Below are positions 43,939-54,803 of a stretch of DNA of 64,000 nucleotides, in pieces. Below the pieces are notes generated by a model. The model searched no databases, had not been told where the DNA came from, and saw only the letters and a list, made by a program, of their open reading frames with translations. Made by a program: the position numbers and the translations under genes. Numbering within the stretch: the first letter of the stretch is position 1; each line of letters starts with the position of its first letter. Source of the DNA: Holtermannia corniformis (Eukaryota > Basidiomycota > Tremellomycetes > Holtermanniales); contig BCIJ01000011.1 of NCBI GenBank assembly GCA_001599935.1, positions 488,252-552,251 of the forward strand. The letters are read 5' to 3'.

Positions 43939-45478
43939 TTAGAAGGCACTGGGTGAGGTTGCGACTGCACCACCGTCCGGGACTGTGCAGTGTCAGCGAT
44001 CTTTTGAAGTGTTAGCGCACGCACTGATCGCTTGGCCGTTCACACTGCAAAAGTCAGCATCTGCGGCTTGGCTGATTGTAGACTTACAAGACGCCGGCGT
44101 AGCTAGCCAGATACTGATCGGCGTGTGAGTTGCTTGCCGTATAGCTCGACGCTCAGACATACCAGAATGGCAGCGGCCATGTCTTGCTCCGAGCCCGCGC
44201 GCTCAGCAGGCAAGCCCTTGCCACTGTCCGGCAGCTCGTTCTTGTGCGACTCTTCGTCCGACTGGCCGGCCGTCATCTCGCCTAGCTGCGTTAGCATCAT
44301 CAAAGACGACGACTGGACGACGCACTGGGGAAGATACCAGGTGCAATCTGGTTAACCCGGATTCCAGACATTGCAAACTCGAGCGCCAATGAGCGCGTCA
44401 TCTGACCCGTCAGTGTGCTGCTCCTCGACGCTCGCAAAGACTCGCGTGCACCATGGCAGCCTTGCTCGCTTGGTAGGCAAACTGCCCGCCGGTGGCAGAC
44501 TTGAGGACACCGGAGATTGATGTCGTGTTGATGATTGTGCGACGAGTACTTTGGAGTGTGTTGTTTCCCGAGCGCTAGCAGGGGAAGGAAGGACGCGGCG
44601 GTGAACTGTACAGCGTCAGGCATGACCAACGCAGACTTGTATGTGACGCAGACATATTGGGCGATCACGTTGGTCTTGAGGATGCGCTCCCACCTGCGAG
44701 GGAGATGCGTGTCAGCACTGCACGCTGATCTGAAGCGGACGCACTCGTCAAACTCGGAAAGCAGCAGCTGTTGCGACATCTTGTCCGCGTCGTCCGACTG
44801 CTCTGTATGCATGTTGGGACAGTGCGGCATCGGCTGTACAGTCACTCACGATAGCCCTCTCGCGAGCGCTCGCCGGCAACACCGGCATTGTTGCACCTTG
44901 CAGTCGATCAGCCTCGCTTTCACATATAGACAGCTACAGACAAGATGTTGATCCCGTTTGGGCTCTGCTTCTTGATCTCATCCACGATCGCGTTGATGCC
45001 CTGCTTGGAGGTGATATCGCCCGGGATGCTGATGGTCGTCAGCAACGAGCGACAAGCAGACGCAAGTACGCACGGGACGATTTGACTGTTGTTGGAGTAC
45101 TTGCTTGCCACGGCTCGTAGCTTCTCCCGGCGCCTACCCGTGATGAAGACCTTTGCGCCGTTTTCGACCATGGCGACTGGTCTGATGTCAGCGCTCGGAG
45201 GTGGAGGGCTCAATGCCGACTTGTTTGCATCAGGCCGATCCCAGACCCGCCACCGGTGACGACGGCAACGAGACCTACGAGCAGTCGTCAATACTGCTGT
45301 AGTGATAAAGTAGGTCAAACGCACCGTCCATTCGGAAGAGATTGGCCGCCTTGAGGTGATCATGTCCTGTAACGGATGACATTGCGCGTTGTTGCCTACT
45401 GATTTCCCCGAGAGTATATTGCCGTGTTACTGATCGAGCTGTTGCAGGTGTCCTGAAGAGGACCCGGATGCGGTTCAT
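43939..45478 (-). CDS. Short-chain dehydrogenase (RhlG/3-oxoacyl reductase-like) with a suspected frame break
   Basis: An NAD(P)-dependent reductase. Thirteen exons fit: 45325-45478, 45221-45274, 45074-45176, 44942-45028, 44850-44896, 44745-44802, 44654-44693, 44446-44605, 44326-44401, 44163-44281, 44088-44113, 44025-44044 and 43939-43982, about 328 residues. Motifs are VVTGGGSGIG (cofactor loop), FITGRRREKL, LCNNAGVAG, NTTSISG (Ser), AYQASKAA (Tyr/Lys), MSGIRVNQIAPG and the end NGQAIIPDGGAVA. The N-terminal 30 residues are basic and could be a mitochondrial presequence. In exon 44446-44605 the conserved part FTAASFLPLLA is in one frame and TIINTTSISG in the +1 frame, with no intron able to join them. 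Either this copy is damaged, or the base call is wrong. The next donor may be GC. Confidence 0.8.
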
Positions 45479-45667
45479 GGTGTCCCAGCAAGCTGCAAGT
45501 GACGTTGGGTGCTGTGACGCTCAATCGGTGAAATTGGACTTTGCGCGGTGGAGGTCTTCGGAGATTATCGCAATCGCTAGCATTCCCGTAGCATCCCCCG
45601 TACCGTTCATGCTAGAGCGCTCGTTCCACGTTCAAGCCGTCCATCCACAAACGACGACGGCAGCCGC
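45479..45667. promoter_or_regulatory. Compact divergent promoter (SDR / GET1)
   Basis: Only 189 nt separate the two start codons, so both promoters must share this stretch. No distinct motif is obvious. Confidence 0.4.
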
Positions 45668-46508
45668 ATGAACCTCGCGCTCCTCATCCTTCTCTGGGTC
45701 CTCGTGACCCAGTGTATCTCGTGGATCGGCAAATCCGTTCTACAGAGCATCGTATGTCTCTTTACAGCGTCCAACGGGCGTAAGCCAAGCTGACACCACT
45801 AGGCATTCGCCGTGTACCAACGCATCTTCTTCGGCGCCGTCTCATCCAAGCAACGTACCCTGAAGAAGCAGATTCTGACAGACAAGGCCGAGCTTCAGAA
45901 GACGAGCTCGCAGGATGAGTTTGCAAAATGGGCCAAACTCAGACGCAAGGTCGATAAAGGGCTTGCGGATCTGGAGAAGCTGAGTGCGTAGCTGGTCTAC
46001 GCTGTGGCTGGTATTTGCGAGACCACAGCCTCGAGCTGACAAGAACAGACAACACGCTTACGGGCTCACGCACAAAGTTCAACACGACGTTCGCGACCCT
46101 GCTCTGGCTGCTCACGACCGGCGCCCAGTTCATCCTCGTGGGCTGGTATCGGAAATCGCCCGTCTTCTGGCTTCCGCAAGGCTGGGTCCCTGCACCGATC
46201 GTTTGGTTACTCGGCATGCCATCTGCACCCTATGGTCCGCTTAGCTGTGCACTGGGCAAAGGTAGCTGACCCGCTGGTGTGCAGGATCCGTCAGCTCGGG
46301 CGCGTGGAGTATGGTCTGCAAGAGGGTGATTGCGACCGTTGAGGACCTTGGGCGCGATCTCTGGGCCGGTGCGTAGCAGATCATGACGGCGTGCGGTGCT
46401 GACTTGGGCAAAGCCCACTCGGTGCCCGTCCCGGTTGCGACTGGCGGGGCGTCAAAGCCCATTGCAGAGGCGATGGTTGTCAATCTCGAGCATGACAAGC
46501 TCGACTGA
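45668..46508 (+). CDS. GET1: GET complex subunit Get1 (WRB/CHD5 family)
   Basis: An ER membrane receptor which, with Get2, accepts tail-anchored proteins from the Get3 ATPase. Five exons (45668-45751, 45803-45983, 46049-46234, 46285-46368, 46414-46508) give 209 residues. The first membrane span is in [20 protein letters not shown]. The cytosolic coiled coil that binds Get3 follows ([12 protein letters not shown], then [17 protein letters not shown]). Two more spans are in [18 protein letters not shown] and [13 protein letters not shown], with the family sequence [11 protein letters not shown] after them. The donor GTGCGT at 46369 and an open, codon-like exon from 46414 support a C-terminal tail of ~30 residues; without it the protein stops at a TAG 8 nt further on. 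It converges with RPL15. Confidence 0.93.
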
Positions 46509-46811
46509 TTGGGATGAACAAATGCAAGTAATGATGCTGCCAGCTGACCCATGCGGTCCTCACATCCCTTGCGCGACTTGTTCAGATGGCAAGCAGTGAC
46601 GGTACAGGCATATGCCCGATGGTCATTGCAAACGTTGTACGCCGGCAATTGTGTCGATCCACACTCAAGTGAACCGTTGTCAGTAAAGAACCCAACACGG
46701 TCAAGCTTGTCAGCACTCGAGCGTCGTGGCCGGCACCGTCGAGTCGAATATCGCACTGCATATCGACATATAACAACGACACGCACACACCCCCGCCCGT
46801 CAGCGAGACGC
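46509..46811. other. Convergent 3' flanks of GET1 and RPL15
   Basis: About 300 nt between two converging genes. A minus-strand open frame across it and GET1 is a shadow with biased composition. No independent gene is seen. Confidence 0.5.
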
Positions 46812-47063
46812 TTATCGGTAGCGGCGGAGCGAGAGCGTGTTGTGCTTGCGCCAGGTCGAGCGTCCAGGCTGGTGGTTGTGCCTCGAGCCCTTGCCGAGAC
46901 CACGGTTCTGCTTGCCTTCGGAGGTGAGGCCGCGAGACTCGCGGTGCTTGTGGACGGGCTTGGTGATCCAGTTGATGCGCGGGTCGCGCTTGATCGCCTT
47001 GTGCGACGGGCTGGGGTGGGTTAGTGGGTATGTCTTGTGGCGCGCAGGCAGACGTACTCGACG

Positions 47064-47103
<40 letters not shown>

Positions 47104-47577
47104 TCCAGTACGAGTTCAAGCTGAACCAGAGTCAGTTTGCAAACAAGGACTCGAGCGGCGCGCCGGTCTCGTGCGACTCACACCCGGAGGTTACCGCAAC
47201 GCTTGCCGACACGCTCCTCGGCGGTCGACCGGAGACCACGCTGGTACTTGAGGTGGTTGATGCCCTGGCGCACGGGCTTACCGTACGTGGCACCCTTTGG
47301 CGCCGGCTTCTTGCGGTTACCACGGCGGACACGGACACGGTAGATGAGGAAGCCCTGCTTGGCCTTGTAGCCGAGGCGGTGGGCCTTGTCGGGACGCGAG
47401 GGGCGCGACGCACGGTGGATGACCGCGAGCTGACGGTACTCCCAGCAGCGGACACGCGAGAGGAAGAGGAGCACGCTGGGCACGTCAGCCTGGGCGACTA
47501 GACGAGCGTACCAAGCCAGTCACTCACTCGCTCCCCTTCTTGTTGTTGAGCTCGGCCAGATACTTGTAGGCACCCAT
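46812..47577 (-). CDS. RPL15: 60S ribosomal protein L15 (eL15)
   Basis: A large-subunit core protein. Four exons (47528-47577, 47182-47475, 47058-47120, 46812-47010) give 201 residues against ~204 in yeast. It begins [20 protein letters not shown] and continues with [54 protein letters not shown] and [17 protein letters not shown]. The end, [20 protein letters not shown], is the highly basic eL15 tail. The acceptor of the first intron is the AG 15 nt beyond an earlier AG; only this choice gives the conserved [10 protein letters not shown]. Upstream are two G-rich runs, GAGGGGTTTG (47659-47668) and GAGGGGGGTTTGG (47691-47703), probably promoter elements of the ribosomal protein class. Confidence 0.97.
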
Positions 47578-48187
47578 TTTGCGGTCTTGATCCTACGCTC
47601 GCTCGGTTGGCGACGTCTTGGGATGGTGCGAGCCGTCAAAAGATGCGGCCGTTTGTTCGAGGGGTTTGCACTCGCGCGGGAGAAAACGCCGAGGGGGGTT
47701 TGGCGTGACGGGCTAACACCTCGCTAGCACCGTGCTAGCGCGTCGATCACTCCGCCAAGTGCCCATCACCACGCTGGTCACTGCGTGGGAAGCTGCCGAG
47801 TGCGGGAAAGGACGTCGGCTGTGGTGCGATGCATGTCAGCTGCGCAGTGTGCTGCCCAGCCGCAGTGTGCTCCTCTTGCCCTAGCACTACCGCCACAGAG
47901 GCCCCGCACAACCTTCGGCGAGATTAGATCAGATCACCTGGCAGTCTGTCATCTTGCGACCTGACCTGCATGTGATGCAGGCTAGGCTGGATCCCAGGAA
48001 TAACACGCAGCACGCTTCGCTCGCGATGCAAGTTCCCGAGGTCGTGCCGCTGTTGGCACAGACGATTGCTGATTCGACTGGCGCAAATCAAGACAAGCTA
48101 GAGCCAAAGGCAACACCGGGCGTGGTACTAAATCGCCTACGCCCGCGTAAGAGCTCCAAGGAGACAATCAGTATCGTCGCAGCGACC
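47578..48187. promoter_or_regulatory. Divergent promoter of RPL15 and the GH31 gene
   Basis: A head-to-head spacer of about 600 nt. It holds the G-rich runs near RPL15 and an imperfect palindrome with CTAGCACCGTGCTAG at about 47724-47738. The GH31 frame is open upstream of its ATG, with another in-frame ATG at 47975. Confidence 0.45.
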
Positions 48188-51100
48188 ATGCTCGCGTCAC
48201 TGCTGCTACTCGTCCTCGCGCCAGCGGCTTGGTCGAGCTGTAGGCGGGATGGCTTAGCCTTGGCCCAAGCGACGTCTGCGGTCGGACCGTCGCCAATCTT
48301 GACGGGTGTCATAACAACCAACAGCTCACACTCGGGCGATATCTCGAGCTGTCCAGGTGGGTCATCGTGGCTGTGCTCACGCTTAGCTCGACCAACACAC
48401 CGCAGGCTACACCCTGAGCTCGCTGAACACGACCTCGACAGGCGGTCTTCTCGCTGCCCTCTCGCTCGGTGGCGCAAAATGCACCGCGTTTGGGTCCGAC
48501 ATTACCTCACTCACCCTCTCGGTCGAATACGAGACGACGAGCCGCCTGCACGTGCACATCTTCGATACCGCGCTGCAGCAATACCAGCTCCCCAACAGCG
48601 TTTTCCCGCGGCCATCGGCCTCCCCGTTACCCGCGGACGACTCAGACCTAGTGTTCAATTATACGTCTTCACCCTTCGAGTTCTGGATCTCACGCCGCGA
48701 GTCAGGTGATATCCTGTTCGACACTCGGGCGGCAAACATCCCGCCCAGGACAGATAGCGTCGAGATTGAAGGCAAACAGAGTAGCGCGACAGTGCTCCCA
48801 GGCTATCCCCTAGTGTTTGAAGACCAATATCTTCAGATTGCGAGCGCACTGCCTGCCGATACCAACATCTATGGCTTGGGAGAGGTCTTGGTGCGTTGCG
48901 CTACGTCGCGCTGATGTAGCGTGAGCGCTGACTGGCGCTGTCAGTCTTCATCTGGCTTCCGGCGCAACTCGTCTGCGACAGTCCAGACGTTTTGGGCACG
49001 AGACGTCGGAGATCCGATTGATGAGAACATGTGTATGTCGCTCTGCGTCCCCACTGGCACACACTACCGACTCGCTCACGCGCTGCTCAGATGGCTCACA
49101 CGCAGTCTACATGGAGACGCGGTACGACGCCGACAAGAAGAAGAGCAACTCGCATGGCGTCTTTTTACTCAAGTATGTGGCGTGGCGCCAGCACAAGACG
49201 GCGGCGCTGATACCATATCACTCGTAGCTCGAACGGAATGGACATCATCCTCCGAGACGGAGTGGTCGAATACCGTGCGATCGGTGGCACGCTCGATTTC
49301 TGTACGTCCCCACCCGCGGCTCTGCACCACCACTGACCTATCACAGACTTCGTGTCCGGTCCGACGCCCAAGACCGTCGTGGAGCAGTACACCGACATTG
49401 TCGGCAAACCGCAAGTCATGCCGTTCTGGGCATTCGGCTTCCATCTCTGTCGATGGGGGTATTCGAGCGTGGCCGAGACAAGGGAGATCGTAAAGCGGAT
49501 GCGGGATTCCCGGATCCCGCTCGAGGTGGTAGGTTACCTCTATGTGCCTAGCAGGATACTAGCTGATGCGTCGGTGCTGAACAGCAATGGAATGACATCG
49601 ACTGGTATGTGTTGCCATGAACATTCGGACGGGGAACAGGCTGAAAGGTGACGGCGCACAGGATGCGAGCGTACCGCGAGTTCCAGTTTGATCAGAACTT
49701 TTCGCCGGAAGAGTACGGCGCGTTTGTGGATGAGCTACATGCGAACAACCAGTATTATGTGGGTACTCTGGCTTTACCTGGTCGAGTGGCAGTAAACTGA
49801 TAGACTGGCAGGTGCCGATCATTGACGCCGCTGTCGGATATCTATACAATGATACAGACGTCGTCAGTCACTTATCGAGGAAGGGATCGAGCGTACGCTG
49901 ACGCGCGAACAGTACGACACGTATACGCGAGGTCACGAACTCGACGTCTGGATGAAGAACCCCGATGGGTCGGAATACATCGGTCATGTACTTTTGATGC
50001 TCAGCTTGCGACTGACCGAGCACTGACGCCCACAGGTCTGGCCTGGATGGACCGTGTTCCCCGATTGGTTCCATCCGTCGATGCAGCAAGTATGGACAGA
50101 GGCCTTTGTCAATTTATCGCAGGTCATCAAGTTTGATGGCATCTGGCTCGACGTCAGTCCCGCGCGAGGGATCGGTTGCGCGCAGCGCACTGACGCAAAC
50201 TTGCAGATGAACGAGCCATCCTCGTTTGCCGATGGCTCGGCGCAAAACTCGACTCACAAACTGACGGCAGACGAGCTGCAGAACACCACGACGCCGTTTG
50301 CGCGTGAGTCTCGGTGTAGTTGACACTGCAAAACCCAATGTTGATACGGTATAGTGCCGGGCACACCGGGTGGACTGGTCACGGCGTATCCGGAGGGTTA
50401 CAATTCGACGTTCTCGGGCACGAGCGGTAATATGGTGCGCTTGCTGCGCTTTGGCGGTGTTCATTGCGCGCTGACAGTAGGCAGACTGTAAACGGGACTC
50501 TGACGTATGGCGCCGGTGCCGCGACTTATCAAGCGCCAACGCGCCGCGACATGCTCAAGCGCCAATACGGTTCTTCCATCGCTCAGATCCCACAAGTCGA
50601 CGAACCACCCTATGCAGTCAGTCTGACGTTGATGCGTCGATCACAGCTCACACCCGCAGATCCGTAACGGCGCAGGCAGGCTCTCGGCCAACACCGTCTC
50701 GCCAAACGCAACCCACTATGGGGGCTTGCAAGAGTACAGCGTGCACAATGTGTGGGGCACGATGGAGGAGCAGGCGACGAGTCAAACTTTGCTTGAGATC
50801 ACTCCAGGCAAGCGGCCGTTCATTGTCGGACGATCCACCTTTGCTGGAGCGGTGAGTGTCGCTGTGCTGCGGCTGAGAGTGCTTCGGTGCTGATGGGCCA
50901 CAAGGGTCGTGTTGCAGCCCGTGCGTGGCATTCGGGTGATAGAGCGGGAGACTGACTTGTGGTAGACTGGCTTGGTGACAACGGCTCGACTTGGTACGTT
51001 GCGCAGGTGTCGCGCGAGCGAATTGACAGACGTTTAGGGACTACATGCTTCGTTCGATCCAGGGCGTGCTGCAGTTCGGGCTGTTTGGGATCGTACGTTG

Positions 51101-52302
51101 TTCGCAGCCAGTTACGGTGCTGACCAGCTTTCAGCCCATGGTCGGCCCTGACACTTGTGGCTTTGTAGGTACCATTGTAGCCTCACAGGACCCTGATGAC
51201 ACGGCAGAGCGGGAATACGGATGAAGAGCTGTGCAACCGATGGATGCAGCTGTCTGCCTTCTATCCCTTCTACAGGGTACGTCAGTCTGTATTGACCTGC
51301 TGCTGGTACTGACCTTGCCGACTTGTAGAACCATAACGCCAAGTGCGCCGGTTCAAGCCTCAGTGCTCGCGACTGACACTGCTCACCAGGGCCGCGCTGA
51401 GCCAGGAACCTTTCCGCTGGGACTCGGTCGCTGCCGCTTCGATTACGGCCATCAACGCGCGCTACCAGCTGCTGCCCTACTGGCTCACCTTGTTTGCCGA
51501 GGCTGGTACCTCTGGAACGTCAGTATGCAGTTCCACACAACCTCGGCTGACAACCGCCCACCAGTCCGCCCGTTCGCGCCCTGTTTTACGAGTTTGACGA
51601 CCCGGACCTGTACAACATCTCGACCCAGTTCATGGTTGGCGATTCCCTCCTCGTCACGCCCGTGCTCGCTCCAAACGTCTCGAGCGTGCGTGGCCACTTT
51701 CCAACGACGAACGGTGTCTCGTGGCGCAACTTTTTCACGCACAAAGTCAGTCTCTTGCACACTTGCGCGCTTACCATGCTAATAGTATGCAGCGACTTGA
51801 CACCTCGTCTGGCGACGTCGTGTCGGTTGATGCCCCGCTCGGCACTATCCCCGTCCACATCCGCTCTGGCTCGGTCCTGTTGCTCCACGCCAGGCCCGGA
51901 TACACTCTGACCGAGACGCGCGAGGGACCGTACGCTGTCGTCGTGACGCTCGATGATGGCGGTGTGGCGAATGGTGTAGCCAAGATCGATGACGGGATCA
52001 GCCTGCCAGGTGCGTCTAGTGATTGCGCACAAGGTCGAGCTGATTCACATTGTACAGTCGGCGATCAGACGCGCTTGGGTTTCAATGCGCAAGGGAACTG
52101 CCTGTCGTCGGCGCCTTCTGGTAGCTTCCACATTGACCAACCCATCTCGACCGTCACCATTCTTGGCGTCACAAGCAGGCCTGTGTCCGTCACGCTCAAC
52201 GGAGAAAGCGCGTCGAACGTCACGTACACTGCGGACATTCAGAAGCTCGTCATCGACGGATTACATGGTGATCTCAATGAGAAGTGGGAGCTCAGGTGGT
52301 AG
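48188..52302 (+). CDS. GH31 alpha-glucosidase
   Basis: A secreted or wall-bound exo-glucosidase acting on maltose, starch fragments or related alpha-glucans. I read 25 exons from 48188-48356 to 52058-52302, giving 974 residues, typical for fungal GH31. A signal peptide is seen ([17 protein letters not shown]). The catalytic domain holds [47 protein letters not shown], the nucleophile in GIWLDMNEPSSF (about Asp480) and the acid/base Asp in [15 protein letters not shown]. Later come [45 protein letters not shown] and a C-terminal beta domain. Several Asn-x-Ser/Thr sites fit secretion. Exons of 20, 16, 28, 30 and 14 nt break up the core. An earlier in-frame ATG at 47975 would add 71 residues and turn the signal peptide into an internal anchor. 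Confidence 0.95.
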
Positions 52303-52403
52303 GAAGACAAGGACACTTTGTATGATAAGTAATTGATCGTGGACGATTGCCTGTGCCTGGCGCTGCACCAAGTCGTGCGACATGGGATAGACGTGCAAAA
52401 GAC

Positions 52404-53046
52404 ATGCGGTGGACGACCATAGCGACGTTGAGCGTCATCGTATTGCTGCAGGCGTGTCTCGTATGCCGTGCTGATACCGAGATTGTCAATTTTGGTCGCA
52501 CGGATGACTTGGCTGCGTTGCCCGAGCATGTCAAGCCGTACGTTGCACAAACTGGGTATGACTTTATTGACTCTGTCGCCGCAAGGTCTAGCATCGCACC
52601 TGGCACACATGCAGTCGAGGTATCATGCAACACGAGCGAGCTTTGGCTGGGCTTGGCTGTGCCCGACTCGCATCCACGATGGTCTGCACGGTTGTCGTGG
52701 CCTGGTTCGGTGAGTTGACGTGCAACCTCTGTGTTGGCAAGCACACTGACGCCAGTCCTAGTCTCCTACCAGGCTCACAACTCGCTTGCTTCGGGACACG
52801 ACATGCTCACTAGGATCGGACATCATCCTACACATTACCGCCGAGCCCCTATCCCCACGCATCCCTTCATCAGAGGCTTGGAGTACACGTCTACATGTGA
52901 CACTTGAGCCACTGGTGCTGGGCGTCATACCGGCAACGGCTGTACCGCTGATATGGACGATCTTGGCTATTGTGGCCGTAGGGAGCTACCTCTCACCAAA
53001 GGCGATCCGTGCCCTCGAGGGGATCAGGACATGGGCCGAGGCTTGA
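52404..53046 (+). CDS. Hypothetical type I membrane protein (ER or secretory)
   Basis: Not recognised with certainty. Two exons (52404-52709, 52762-53046) give 196 residues. A signal peptide spans about 1-23 (ATLSVIVLLQACLVCRA). A lumenal domain of ~120 residues has one pair of cysteines and ends with THAVEVSCNTSELWLGL and later RLHVTLEPLVLGVIP. One membrane span near the C-terminus (AVPLIWTILAIVAVGSYLS) is followed by a short basic tail. The layout resembles PIG-X/Pbn1-type GPI mannosyltransferase subunits, but I see no decisive motif. The exon 2 acceptor (CCTAG at 52757-52761) keeps the frame through to the stop. The start lies 100 nt after the GH31 stop. Confidence 0.6.
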
Positions 53047-53429
53047 GTCTGTAGCAGGCTGGCATGCTACATGTAAGAGCATGGCAACGGTGACGGCAAC
53101 AGCGGTGAGGGTGGGACAACCAACCGACGGTCATGGATCAACTCGAAGACGGGGATGAGTCAAAGGACCCTGCATAGGTATCTAATAATGATCGTAAGTC
53201 TTGCACCGCGACGGTGCTTCCTGGACCTGCTAATTGACCCTGCAGGACCTATAACATGCGTGCACGCCAATGACCCGCACAGTCGGTTCCCTTGAGATCG
53301 CGAACAAAAAGACACGCGCTGGCGCCGATCATCCGCCCGAGCTATTGTTGTGCGATGCTGGGCTAGTCCAGCTCCATCGCAAGCCAGCGTGTGCTGCACC
53401 CGACCATCGACCATTCATCACCACTACGC
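53047..53429. other. Intergenic, 383 nt
   Basis: Between the membrane protein and the next gene on the same strand. No coding signal or RNA gene is seen. Confidence 0.45.
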
Positions 53430-54569
53430 ATGGCAGAACACTCCGAAGTCCTAGCCGATGGCTCCATCGTCACGCATGTGCCATCGGCATCATCGCCCTC
53501 GGGCTACAAGCGGATCATCACGCCGGCCGCGAATCCGGCCAAGCCGAAGAAGAAGAAGGGCGGCTTCTTGTCATCGTCGCCTGCCCCTGGGGGTGCCGGT
53601 GCGGCTGCGAGCCAAGCCATGTTTGCGGGCATCCCGGGATTCGAGGGTGCAAACGCTGCTGAGACGGGGACGGTGACGGTTGGCATGTTTGCACCTACGC
53701 TGCCTCCGACGCAGACACACAAGAAAGGCTGGTTCGGATCGAGCGCCAAGCCCGCCCGTAGGGCTCTGCCGGATCCGACTGCTACGACGGTACCGGAGAT
53801 AGCCGCACCACCCGCATCCCTGTTTGGCAGCAAAAAGCCCAAACCTCGTCTCCTGCCTACTGTCACGCCACCCGCGGATCCCAGCAGCAACCCCGCCGCC
53901 GACTTTTTGACGCACCCGCATCCCCTCCCGGCCAACTATGAGTACCTGCCGCGGAGCCAACGGCGGTACTACAAGGCGATGCAAAAGGAGCAGGTGAAAG
54001 CGATCAAGGCGCTCCAAGCGGCCGAACTGGATCGTCTCAAAGCCGAGCGCAAAGAGTCGGAACGGCTCGCCAAGATTGAGAAGAAGAAGCAAAAGGCGGC
54101 GGAAAAGTGAAGCCGCTATCGTACTGCAGCGGTCTGCGTGCTGACACTTTTGCACAGAGAGGAGTTGAAGAAGCTGAAAGAGCTCTATCGGCACCCGCAC
54201 CGTGCTCGTCCGCTGCCACCTGTGACAGCGCCGCTATCGGATCAGTGGAACTTTGCGCCGAAACCGCTCCCGAAGCCTACTGCGGCTGCAACTGTTTCGC
54301 CAGCGCAGCCGCAGAACGCTCAACCCGTCTACTCGTTCATGATGTTGCCGACGCTCGAGGAGTTTGGCGTGCGGCGACCGCTGGATGCACCGGGCAAGCC
54401 GGGTGCTGGCAAGGAGCAGTGGCCGATGATGAGCCGCACGATGGCCATGGTACGTATCATACCAATGCACTGGATCGTGTGCTGATGCCTGGGTTAGGCT
54501 CTAGTCGATCAGGAGCGTGAGCAGCAGCTCAAGATGGCCGGTCGGGGTCAAGTGTATGGTTTTTGGTGA
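53430..54569 (+). CDS. Hypothetical Lys/Pro-rich protein with a coiled coil
   Basis: I do not recognise this family. Three exons (53430-54106, 54158-54449, 54498-54569) give 346 residues. The N-terminal half is disordered (Pro/Ala/Ser) with a lysine run in NPAKPKKKKGGFL. Around residues 165-240 are YEYLPRSQRRYYKAMQKEQV and a charged helix (AIKALQAAELDRLKAERKES), then EELKKLKELYRHPHRARPLPP. A conserved-looking block, YSFMMLPTLEEFGVRRPLD, follows and the end is MAGRGQVYGFW. No signal or membrane segment is present. The basic, helical character would suit a nucleic-acid or ribosome-associated role, but this is only inference. Confidence 0.7.
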
Positions 54570-54803
54570 TTGGTGCATGGTCCTGTCCCGCCTCTTGATA
54601 TGCAGGTCCCTACCATTCTCAGACTGTGCTGGCTACCGCTCGAGCTACCTCGCCGCTGTCTCTGCTCACGGATCTCATCCCACGCCCGCTGCCCACTGGT
54701 CATTTGCCACTGTGATTTTATGTAACTGCGCCCCGTGCATTCTAGAAAGTGCCAACCATTCACGACAGCTCGAGTGGTTGATCCTCTTCAACATCCTGCC
54801 AGC

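Noticed and set aside
46235..46284. A 23-nt intron (46262-46284) in GET1
   Set aside because: Too short to splice; using the donor at 46235 gives a normal 50-nt intron and the conserved APYGSVSS sequence.
46241..46903. A 220-codon minus-strand open frame between GET1 and RPL15
   Set aside because: It overlaps coding exons of both genes, lacks an ATG near its start and has biased composition.
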